Positions 1 to 5,487 of a stretch of 5,604 bases of DNA are shown piece after piece (the first letter of the stretch is position 1; every line of letters starts with the position of its first letter). The notes under the pieces are model-generated. The model made no database searches. It was not told the DNA's origin and worked only from the letters and a program-made list of their open reading frames with translations. The DNA comes from an uncultured beta proteobacterium (GTDB lineage: Bacteria; Pseudomonadota; Gammaproteobacteria; Burkholderiales; Burkholderiaceae). The stretch covers positions 1-5,604 of the forward strand of contig CAIYZI010000182.1 in assembly GCA_903930665.1 (NCBI GenBank), written 5' to 3'. The translations under genes were made by a program, and so were the position numbers.

Positions 1-17
1 TGAATTAGGCGGTATAA

Positions 18-120
18 ATTCACTACACACCGACTACACACCAGGGCATTTTTCATGGTGTGTAGTGAATGCAGTTTTAGTGTGGTTTTGCAGTAAAAAG
101 CATATGTAAAGGTGTGTAGT
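18..120. repeat. Four copies of a 10-bp motif, two in each orientation, upstream of the tRNA
   Basis: The motif ACTACACACC occurs at 22-31 and 33-42, exactly 11 bp apart. Its reverse complement occurs at 57-66 and 111-120. The outer pair extends to a perfect 14-bp inverted repeat (18-31 with 57-70). The inner pair extends to 11 bp (33-43 with 56-66), so two mutually exclusive hairpins could form in RNA. Repeats with one helical-turn spacing next to a tRNA gene resemble integrase arm-binding sites or a repressor operator. This role is inference, because no integrase gene lies in the window. The repeats themselves are seen directly. Confidence 0.75.
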
Positions 121-147
121 AAAACTAGTTGTAAAAAGCTAGTTTTA
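120..147. repeat. 9-bp inverted repeat abutting the tRNA 5' end
   Basis: TAAAACTAG (120-128) and CTAGTTTTA (139-147) are perfect inverted repeats separated by 10 bases, and they end one base before the first tRNA nucleotide. The hairpin could act as a terminator for transcription arriving from the left, or it could sit in the 5' leader of the tRNA precursor near the RNase P site. There is no good T-run after it, so the terminator reading is weak. Confidence 0.5.
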
Positions 148-479
148 GGGCCTATAGCTCAGTTGGTTAGAGCAGAGGACTCATAGCGAAAGTTGTGCAC
201 CAGATGACGAAAGTCGCTGTGTGAATGGTGTCAAATTCGGAGAAACCTAAACTCGTTTAAACGAATTCATGTGTTTTTAATAAATGCATAAATCGTTTTA
301 AACGAATATGGCAACGCCGAGCGAAGCTTCAATGCGAAAGTATTGTTGAACGTGTAGAGACTAGACGGCACCCATCTAAGTTGAGCAATCAATATGATGA
401 AGGCATAGTCCAGGGAGTAATGAAAATTACACAAACCGGAATCCTTTGGTCCCAGGTTCAAGTCCTGGTGGGCCCACCA
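148..479 (+). tRNA. Split tRNA, anticodon CAU, probably tRNA-Ile(CAU), interrupted by a group I intron
   Basis: The exons are 148-184 and 440-479. Joined, they give 77 nt with a complete cloverleaf. The acceptor stem is GGGCCTA (148-154) paired with TGGGCCC (469-475). A normal D-arm follows. The anticodon stem is GAGGA with TCCTT (442-446) and the 7-base loop is CTCATAA. There is a 5-base variable loop, a T-arm CCAGG/CCTGG with loop TTCAAGT, discriminator A476 and an encoded CCA at 477-479. A CAU anticodon can be elongator Met, initiator Met or the lysidine-modified tRNA-Ile. The Ile reading is favoured because the loop and stem resemble proteobacterial tRNA-Ile(CAU) and because the closest known intron, from Azoarcus, sits at the same place in tRNA-Ile(CAU). 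Elongator tRNA-Met is the alternative. The tRNA is functional only after the intron is removed. Confidence 0.93.
185..439 (+). ncRNA. Group I intron, subgroup IC3 (Azoarcus tRNA-Ile type), 255 nt, no ORF
   Basis: The intron is inserted directly after the anticodon and removes itself by two guanosine-initiated transesterifications. P1 pairs exon CAT (182-184) with the guide GTG (195-197). This places the U·G wobble at the 5' splice site, and P1 is capped by GAAA. P2 (198-223) has a GAAA loop. P3 is 227-232 with 367-372. P4 is 236-240 with 317-321. The P5 tetraloop receptor is CCTAAA (246-251) with TATGG (307-311). P6a (330-345) has a GAAA loop. P7, the guanosine site, is GACTA (359-363) with TAGTC (406-410). 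P8 is 373-399 with a GCAA loop. P9 is GTAAT/ATTAC around GAAA (417-430). The last base is G439, and the 3' exon start AAT can form P10 with GTT (192-194). Long core stretches match the Azoarcus ribozyme as I remember it. No homing endonuclease is encoded. Confidence 0.93.
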
Positions 480-485
480 GAAAGC

Positions 486-520
486 AAACCCTCATCAGAA
501 ATGGTGGGGGTTTTGTCTTT
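486..520 (+). terminator. Rho-independent terminator of the tRNA gene
   Basis: AAACCCTCATC (486-496) pairs with GGTGGGGGTTT (503-513) as an uninterrupted 11-bp stem that includes three G·U pairs and a 6-base loop. A T-rich run to about 520 follows. The stem begins 6 bases after the CCA end, so it fits termination of the tRNA precursor and insulates the RT gene from it. Confidence 0.85.
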
Positions 521-593
521 CTATCGATGAGAAAAATAGGTTGGTTTATGGAGAGTACCTGTCTTTGCTAACTTATAGCGGTATGATTAAAGC

Positions 594-2039
594 ATGAGAA
601 AAGCACCAATAGCTGAAGAGATTCAATACTCTGAAGGGGTGTTAAGTGATGAGAATTTATTTGACACTCTTTTTTCTTCAGAATTACTACAACAACTTTT
701 CAATGAAAGATTTCTAGAGACTGCTGGTAAAGGTTTAGATAGAGTTAATGGGAGACAGTTTTTTGATAGATCGGCCGAACAATTTCAGCTGGCATCAAAA
801 AAATGTAAATCTGGGAAATATTTTTTTACACCCTATCTTGAATTATTAAGGATTAAAGGCAGAGGTAAAGAGCCAAGGGTGATAAGCATTCCAACCATAA
901 GAGACAGGGTTATTTTGAGTCAGCTGAACAGATTTTTGGCTGCCATCTATCCAGAGTGCGTACCTAAAAATACAGCCAGTACTTATATTCGTGAAATTGC
1001 AACCAATCTTGCTGGGAGTGCTTCCGGTGATGTGTGGGTTTGTAGTACAGATATCAAAGTATTCTACGACTCAATACAAAGAGATCGTTTGCTAAAAATT
1101 CTTAATGACCGAATAAAGTCGAAATCTGCCATGAAGTTAATTGAAAGGTCTTTGATTACCCCCACAGTTTCAAAAAATTCTCAAAGGTCTGCCAGGGAGG
1201 GTTTTAAGACTGAAAAAGGAGTTCCCCAAGGCTTATCGATTTCAAATATTTTAGCTTCAATATATATGCAAAATGTTGATAAGTTGATGAATGAATTTGT
1301 AGGCGTTTCTTATCATCGTTATGTGGATGACGTATTGATAATAGGAAGTTCAGAAAGAGTTATGAAGGCATATAAATCTCTTTTGGGAAGATTAAAAAGA
1401 CGAGGTTTATGTTTACATTCCCTGAGCTCGCCAAAGACGCAGATGCATTCAAGTCGTATGCAATTTTCGTATTTAGGTTATGTTTTCTCAGATGGAAAAA
1501 TTACCGTTAGGTCGAGTACTGTTGAAGCATTTATTCAGTCTATTGCAGCCCAGTTTAGTGATTTCAAGCACAACAAAAAAAGAAAATTAACAAAGTTCAA
1601 ATACTTGACCGAAGATCGATTAAAAGAAATTTTTATATTGGAATTGAACGATCGATTGACTGGAGCAATCAGAGATAAGCGAAGATATGGTTGGATAGCT
1701 TATTTCAATCAAATTAATGATTTAACTCTTTTGCATCATCTGGATGGAGTTATTGCTGGATTGTTTCTAAGGTTGGAGGAATTTAATTGCAGACCTCCCG
1801 ATAATTTAAAGAAAATTCGCAGAGCATATTGGGAGATGAAATTTAATGTAAATGGGGGATATGTAAGGGATTACGACAAAATTATTACTGTAGAGGAAAA
1901 AATTAGATTTCTTGGTGATAGGGGTAGGATTGATCCGAATGAGCAACTGAGTGATGGGCAAATTAATCAACGTTATTTAAGGTATGTTTTACGTAATCTT
2001 GCATCTATGCAGGTAGATGAAGGTATTAATTACGGATAG
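594..2039 (+). CDS. Reverse transcriptase of a probable defence (DRT-type) system
   Basis: This is a 481-residue RNA-directed DNA polymerase, expected to be cytoplasmic and to use the structured RNA just downstream as template. The RT blocks appear in order. RT1 is GKGLDRVNG (45-53). RT2 is EPRVISIPTIRDRVI (93-107). RT3 is TDIKVFYDSI (152-161) with catalytic D153. RT4 is KGVPQGLSISNIL (208-220). RT5 is YVDD (243-246) with catalytic D245 and D246. RT6 spans about 264-287. RT7 is FSYLGYVF (291-298). About 180 residues of basic, mostly helical C-terminal extension follow, with no recognisable nuclease, maturase, nitrilase or integrase domain. This argues against a group II intron RT and fits the UG/Abi/retron-like defence RTs. 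The pairing with a SLATT gene recalls the UG17/DRT10 type (memory only). The start ATG has no clear Shine-Dalgarno. A TATGAT box at 582-587 would begin transcription near the ATG, so a leaderless message is possible. No other good start exists upstream. Confidence 0.93.
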   Translation: MRKAPIAEEIQYSEGVLSDENLFDTLFSSELLQQLFNERFLETAGKGLDRVNGRQFFDRSAEQFQLASKKCKSGKYFFTPYLELLRIKGRGKEPRVISIPTIRDRVILSQLNRFLAAIYPECVPKNTASTYIREIATNLAGSASGDVWVCSTDIKVFYDSIQRDRLLKILNDRIKSKSAMKLIERSLITPTVSKNSQRSAREGFKTEKGVPQGLSISNILASIYMQNVDKLMNEFVGVSYHRYVDDVLIIGSSERVMKAYKSLLGRLKRRGLCLHSLSSPKTQMHSSRMQFSYLGYVFSDGKITVRSSTVEAFIQSIAAQFSDFKHNKKRKLTKFKYLTEDRLKEIFILELNDRLTGAIRDKRRYGWIAYFNQINDLTLLHHLDGVIAGLFLRLEEFNCRPPDNLKKIRRAYWEMKFNVNGGYVRDYDKIITVEEKIRFLGDRGRIDPNEQLSDGQINQRYLRYVLRNLASMQVDEGINYG

Positions 2040-2057
2040 ATGGGGTAAGATATGAAT

Positions 2058-2221
2058 TGCGGACTCGCCTACTGCATTTTGCAGTACCCTTTTAATTATT
2101 TAAAAGGCGGAAGTGCTCCATACATAGCTTAAGCATGTTCGATGCATGGCATCGATACCTGTTGACAATCACTTGATGTTTCAACAGAGTAAATAACCTT
2201 AATATTTTAGGTGGGTCCGCA
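2058..2221 (+). ncRNA. Structured RNA between RT and SLATT genes, candidate RT template/partner RNA
   Basis: The RT-SLATT gap folds into a closed multi-branch structure. A 14-bp closing stem pairs 2058-2071 with 2208-2221, with two G·U pairs and no mismatches. Inside are four hairpins. TACTGCA/TGCAGTA (2070-2076 with 2080-2086) shares two bases with the closing stem. CCTTTTAA/TTAAAAGG is 2088-2095 with 2100-2107. TCGATGC/GCATCGA (2139-2145 with 2149-2155) has a 3-base loop. CTGTTGA/TCAACAG is 2159-2165 with 2181-2187. The main unpaired stretches are 2108-2136 and 2188-2207, which are the candidate template regions. Defence RTs commonly use a non-coding RNA encoded beside the RT gene, so position and structure together suggest this role. 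Alternatives are a 5' leader controlling the SLATT gene, or both. RNA ends, promoter and template are not determined. Confidence 0.65.
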
Positions 2222-2229
2222 CTCTAATG
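2209..2229 (+). promoter_or_regulatory. SLATT ribosome-binding site buried in the RNA closing stem
   Basis: The only purine-rich Shine-Dalgarno-like sequence before the SLATT start is AGGTGGG at 2209-2215, 11 bases upstream of the ATG at 2227. All of it lies within the 3' strand of the long closing stem (2208-2221). When the RNA is folded the site would be inaccessible, so translation of the membrane effector may depend on unfolding, processing or RT binding of the RNA. The pairing is seen directly; the regulatory effect is inference. Confidence 0.45.
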
Positions 2230-2868
2230 AATGTAAATATGAAAAAATTTCTAGATAAATTAAGAACAACTATCTGGAGAACATCATCCTCTAGGTATAA
2301 CGCAGCTCGTCGTTATAAAACTAAGGAAATCTTTTCGACAATTAGCTTGGCGCTCTTATCTGCGGCTACTATAGCCGTACCAATTTTTGAGAAGACTTAT
2401 GTGGTATCCGGGTCTGAAGCTGATAAGGCACTAGATTGGATGTCGATTTGCTTGGGGCTATTCTTATTGGTGGTCAGTCTTATTGAGTGGGGGTCTGCAA
2501 CAGGAATTAAGGCAGAGTCCTTGCACAGGAATGCTGAGTCCTTAACACACTTAAGATTAAAGGTTGAGCTTCTGCTTGAAAAGCTTGGTGATGGGCTGTC
2601 TATTAGCTGGAATGATATTGATTGTTTGCGCGAAGAATATGAGCAAGTTAAGGATAAATGTCCCTATAACCATAGCCCACTTGATTCAAATTACTTTGAT
2701 GTCTCAAGGCGAAATGATGCAGAATTTATGCAATCAATCGGAAATCCTTCATATGGATTCTGTAAAATTTTATGGATAAATCTGTGTTGGCGCATTAGAG
2801 GGTTAGAGTTTTTTATAATCGCTTGGCTGGTAATTGCATTATTGGGCTGGAAGATTTTCACTTTATAG
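2227..2868 (+). CDS. SLATT-domain membrane protein, probable pore-forming effector of the RT system
   Basis: This is a 213-residue protein of the SLATT type (SMODS and SLOG-associating two-TM effector). The N-terminus has the family pattern of a helix with WRTSSSRYNAARR (17-29), then a TM segment at about 35-54, a short outer loop, and a second TM segment at about 70-88. A cytoplasmic helical region with KAESLHR (95-101) and the characteristic CPYNHS (145-150) follows. A third hydrophobic segment at about 191-210 ends the protein. SLATT proteins are predicted membrane effectors of conflict systems that kill or arrest the infected cell. One family, SLATT_5 as I recall, is typically found with reverse transcriptases. 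It lies 187 bp after the RT gene on the same strand, behind the structured RNA. The ATG at 2227 is preceded by AGGTGGG. The ATG at codon 5 lacks any Shine-Dalgarno and is less likely. Confidence 0.88.
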   Translation: MNVNMKKFLDKLRTTIWRTSSSRYNAARRYKTKEIFSTISLALLSAATIAVPIFEKTYVVSGSEADKALDWMSICLGLFLLVVSLIEWGSATGIKAESLHRNAESLTHLRLKVELLLEKLGDGLSISWNDIDCLREEYEQVKDKCPYNHSPLDSNYFDVSRRNDAEFMQSIGNPSYGFCKILWINLCWRIRGLEFFIIAWLVIALLGWKIFTL

Positions 2869-2905
2869 TATTAATGGTAATGGGTTCTGGGTCCTACTTC
2901 ATCAT

Positions 2906-2931
2906 CAACCGTTACTTAAAAATAACGGTTG
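2906..2931. terminator. 9-bp hairpin after the SLATT gene, possible terminator without T-run
   Basis: CAACCGTTA (2906-2914) and TAACGGTTG (2923-2931) form a perfect 9-bp stem with an 8-base loop, 38 bases after the SLATT stop. No T-run follows on the plus strand (the sequence becomes A-rich), so it is not a classical intrinsic terminator. It may protect the 3' end of the RT-SLATT message or end it with Rho. It marks the likely border between the RT-SLATT unit and the next gene. Confidence 0.45.
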
Positions 2932-2957
2932 CCCTAAAAAATTCCCCACAGTAATAA

Positions 2958-3584
2958 GTGAGTCCAAAAGAAAAATCTCTAGAAGAGGTTCTCCAAGAGT
3001 CGAAAGATATCCACACTTGGGCCATCTCAAGCTTAGATGGAATACCTTTTCCGGTGAATAAGAGGCTGCTGATATCTATAGCAGCTTTTGATGTTGTTTT
3101 GGATCACTTCACAGGAATAACTGCTTTAATTGAAAAGCGGGTATATGGTGCTGCATTCGCTTTAGCGCGACCATTGTTTGAAACTTTTGTTCGGGCTGTA
3201 TGGCTCAAAGATTGCGGGACAGATCAGGATCTCCTTGCGTTTGAGCGCGATGAGTTTTCCAGAAGCTGTGGCCAATCCTTAAAGGAAATCGAGCAATTAG
3301 AGTCCTTTAGGAGTGGGGCGTTATCAAATCTCAAGAAACAGGCTTGGTCTGCGATGAGTAGCTATACCCATGGGGGTTTTCAGCAGATTGCCAGGAGGGT
3401 TAACGGTAAGACTATTGACCCCAATTACTCAAATGAGGAAATTATTGAAGTTTTAAGGCTTTCGCAAGCATTTGCATTAATGTCTTTTATTCAGATTGTT
3501 TTGGTGGCTAATAGAAGAGACTTGGAGAAACTAGCAATTCAAAGGCTTTATGAAGCCGGCTTATTTCTGAAGCAATCTGAATAG
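2958..3584 (+). CDS. DUF6988/DUF5677-like helical protein of unknown function
   Basis: This is a 208-residue soluble protein, predicted almost wholly helical, with no signal peptide or membrane segment. It resembles DUF6988-type proteins as I remember them. The features are an N-terminal helix, then a helix with FDVVLDHFTGI (44-54). The conserved-looking block ARPLFETFVRAVWL (70-83) follows, then the block SYTHGGFQQIARR (135-147) and NYSNEEI (156-162). No function is established for that family. The pattern of R71, E75 and H138 on helices could suggest a HEPN-like fold, but this is speculation. The start is GTG, immediately preceded by an in-frame TAA, and no good Shine-Dalgarno is visible. 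The next in-frame start would be GTG at codon 33, which would cut into the fold. It follows the SLATT gene by 89 bp, across a hairpin, on the same strand, so it could be a third component or an unrelated cargo gene. Confidence 0.75.
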   Translation: MSPKEKSLEEVLQESKDIHTWAISSLDGIPFPVNKRLLISIAAFDVVLDHFTGITALIEKRVYGAAFALARPLFETFVRAVWLKDCGTDQDLLAFERDEFSRSCGQSLKEIEQLESFRSGALSNLKKQAWSAMSSYTHGGFQQIARRVNGKTIDPNYSNEEIIEVLRLSQAFALMSFIQIVLVANRRDLEKLAIQRLYEAGLFLKQSE

Positions 3585-3622
3585 TGGATTTTATTAGGTA
3601 GAGAACTAGTTGGAGTTTAATA

Positions 3623-3650
3623 TTGATTCCTATATCCTTTTACATATAGC
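3623..3650 (+). promoter_or_regulatory. Possible sigma-70 promoter for the RDD operon
   Basis: TTGATT (3623-3628) and TATAGC (3645-3650) are spaced 16 bp apart and each matches consensus at four of six positions. They lie in the AT-rich gap before the ATG at 3672. A second candidate -10, TATAAG (3654-3659), is closer to consensus but lacks a -35 at the right distance. The assignment rests on motif match alone. Confidence 0.3.
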
Positions 3651-3671
3651 AATTATAAGAATAGAGAAAGT

Positions 3672-4700
3672 ATGGAAAATTTAGCCCTCGAAAAAACTCT
3701 GGCCGGACCGTGGAGAAGATTTTTTGCTCGAAATTTCGATCTATATCTCGAAATAATGATTCTGGGGATGATTTTGAATCCATTATTCTCAAAATATTCG
3801 GCAGGTTATACGTCCATTTTAAATATGCCTAATAACGATTATGTAATGGGTATGATTTATGTACCAATTGCATTATTAGTTGATGCAATCATCTGTAAGT
3901 TCTTCGGTAATTCACTGGGTAAGCATCTTTTAAATCTCAAGGTCGAAAAAATAAAAGGCGAGATGGATGGGGGCGACTGGTTTCGTCGATCCCTGGGATT
4001 GTGGATTAAGGGTTATGGCTTGGCATTTCCATTGGTTTCGTTGTTTACATTCTGGAATCAGTATTCCAGAGTTAAAGACCGCAAACAAACAAGTTACGAT
4101 GAAAAGTTAGATTGTCAGGTTTATGCAACCCCGCTCTCTAAGGGTCGAATGATATTGGCTATAGTGGCGATAGTCATCATGTATATCGTAGTTATAGGCT
4201 TATCAGCAATTGGCAAGCAGGATGAGCAGCAAATCAGTAAAGCTATTAGTTCACCTCCTTACACTTGGCAAAATCCATATACAAAAATCGACGCAAGAAT
4301 TAGTGCAATCTGGAAGTATTCGGCAACAAAAAATTCTGATCAGCAGCCTATCTACACGTTTACAGAGGTCACTCAACATGCAGTAGCCATCCTGGGACTT
4401 GAGAGTGCGGATATCTCTCTTGGTGGTTATACAAATGCGTTTGTCTCGGCCTCCAAGAAAACTATGCAATTTAGTGATGGTGGAAAGTATTCAACTAAAG
4501 ATGGATTTGAATCTTGGGATGTATATGGAACCATGACTGAATTCCCGGACTCTCGGTTGCATGTGGAGGTTCGTAGAGAGGGTCCGAATTTTTGGCGAGT
4601 GGTCACGATTCAGGAAAAGCCTTATGCATATACAGATGCCGAGGTAGAAAAATTAAGCAGTGATCTCTGGAAAACTACAACAGCATTAGCAAACAAATAA
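3672..4700 (+). CDS. RDD-domain membrane protein with extra C-terminal domain
   Basis: This 342-residue inner-membrane protein begins with an RDD domain. GPWRRFFARNFDLY (12-25) carries the R..D signature of the first helix. A second TM segment lies at about 58-78, followed by GNSLGKHLLNLKV (79-91), the usual G.S.GK...L.V motif. Then come RRSLGLWIKG (105-114), a third hydrophobic segment, and DRKQTSYDEKLDCQV (136-150), the typical D...Q...D family ending. A further TM segment at about 160-180 leads to a C-terminal domain of roughly 160 residues (181-342) that I do not recognise, probably outside the cytoplasm. RDD proteins are widespread and mostly uncharacterised; some have been linked to ion transport. 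Many are only about 150-200 residues, so this one is a longer fusion. The ATG has AGAGA four bases upstream. The next gene starts 11 bp after its stop, indicating an operon. Confidence 0.85.
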   Translation: MENLALEKTLAGPWRRFFARNFDLYLEIMILGMILNPLFSKYSAGYTSILNMPNNDYVMGMIYVPIALLVDAIICKFFGNSLGKHLLNLKVEKIKGEMDGGDWFRRSLGLWIKGYGLAFPLVSLFTFWNQYSRVKDRKQTSYDEKLDCQVYATPLSKGRMILAIVAIVIMYIVVIGLSAIGKQDEQQISKAISSPPYTWQNPYTKIDARISAIWKYSATKNSDQQPIYTFTEVTQHAVAILGLESADISLGGYTNAFVSASKKTMQFSDGGKYSTKDGFESWDVYGTMTEFPDSRLHVEVRREGPNFWRVVTIQEKPYAYTDAEVEKLSSDLWKTTTALANK

Positions 4701-4711
4701 GGGCTTGAGGT

Positions 4712-5419
4712 ATGTGGATTGGTATAGGGCTGATATTCATCGGGTTTGTAATGTTGTACTCCGCTACTAAAGATCGCTGGAATTGGGGGCGTTTTGGTTC
4801 GCTAGCATGGAAAATTATTGCGGCCCTAATTGCTATACCAATTGTTATATTGATGGTTGTCTTGGCTAATGAAAAGCTTGAGTCTAATGCTCAAAAAAAT
4901 AAAGAAATAGAGGACGCAAAACCCAAGAAGCTTATTGGTTGGTACGGTGTTGAGTTGGATGAAAAACTAGCTGATGTGAAATTTAAGATGGCTACCAGAA
5001 AAATGGATGCATCTAAGATCACGAATAGTCCAGAGGTTGATGTATATGCAATAGCTAGGGATGACCAAGGATTTGGTCAAAACTTCATTGAGGTTGACTC
5101 TACAGTTAGTAAAGTTGAGGCCATATTTCACGTGTGTAAATATGACGGAACTACTGATTATGCATCGCTTAATGGCATAGATTGCGGTGCTAGTGGCGAT
5201 TTTATTGTTGAGCGTTACGGGTCATCTAAAACCAAAATATTGTGCGGCACCTCGAAAGATCTTGATGCCGCAGTAGTGCGATATTACTTTTTACCTGATT
5301 TCAATATTTATTACACAGTGATACGAAACAAGGTTACAGATATGTCTATATTGAGAGCCGCATTTTTCAATAAGGAGTATGCGTCATTAAAACCATGCGA
5401 TCAGATTCTTGGAAAATAG
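4712..5419 (+). CDS. Membrane-anchored protein of unknown function
   Basis: I do not recognise this 235-residue protein. It has two N-terminal hydrophobic segments (about 2-17 and 31-52), with the charged stretch TKDRWNWGR (19-27) between them. A Lys/Glu-rich linker (54-73) follows, then a domain of about 160 residues with mixed strand and helix character. It contains four cysteines (C142, C158, C178, C229), which could form disulfides if the domain faces the periplasm. A start at the ATG of residue 14 would shorten the first segment. The chosen start is supported by AGGG at 4700-4703, which overlaps the stop of the preceding RDD gene. With an 11-bp gap it is very probably co-transcribed with that gene and may work with its extracytoplasmic domain, which is inference from spacing and topology. 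The stop codon lies within a terminator hairpin. Confidence 0.8.
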   Translation: MWIGIGLIFIGFVMLYSATKDRWNWGRFGSLAWKIIAALIAIPIVILMVVLANEKLESNAQKNKEIEDAKPKKLIGWYGVELDEKLADVKFKMATRKMDASKITNSPEVDVYAIARDDQGFGQNFIEVDSTVSKVEAIFHVCKYDGTTDYASLNGIDCGASGDFIVERYGSSKTKILCGTSKDLDAAVVRYYFLPDFNIYYTVIRNKVTDMSILRAAFFNKEYASLKPCDQILGK

Positions 5420-5450
5420 GAGGGGTTTATGTTCCCTCTTCTTGTCTTAT
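5418..5450 (+). terminator. Rho-independent terminator of the RDD operon
   Basis: AGGAGGG (5418-5424) pairs with CCCTCTT (5434-5440), with one G·U pair and a 9-base loop, followed by a T-rich run to about 5450. The stem begins inside the TAG stop of the preceding gene. It defines the end of the two-gene operon. Confidence 0.7.
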
Positions 5451-5487
5451 TTATGTAAAAGATCGCCATTGCGACTGTTTAAGGCTT

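Noticed and set aside
267..461. Minus-strand ORF of 64 codons
   Set aside because: It lies across the group I intron core and the tRNA 3' half. Its sequence is fully explained by the conserved RNA structure on the plus strand.
148..479. tRNA pseudogene disrupted by an insertion
   Set aside because: The two halves rejoin exactly into a full cloverleaf, and the insert has a complete group I core with correct splice-site pairings, so splicing is the better explanation.
448..479. tRNA 3' end as an island attachment site with a duplicate in the window
   Set aside because: No second copy of the T-arm and acceptor sequence was found on either strand of the window.
594..2039. RT as a group II intron or retron RT
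   Set aside because: There is no maturase/endonuclease domain and no domain V-like RNA nearby for a group II intron. The SLATT neighbour and the RNA lying downstream of the RT do not match the usual retron layout, where the RNA precedes the RT.
2564..2779. Plus-strand ORF of 71 codons inside the SLATT gene
   Set aside because: It is a different frame of the SLATT gene with no Shine-Dalgarno and no recognisable protein features.
2834..3061. Plus-strand ORF of 75 codons bridging SLATT and the next gene
   Set aside because: It overlaps both genes in another frame and includes the intergenic hairpin. Its composition is not protein-like.
4251..4469. Minus-strand ORF of 72 codons
   Set aside because: It is antisense within the RDD gene, with no start signal and no family resemblance.
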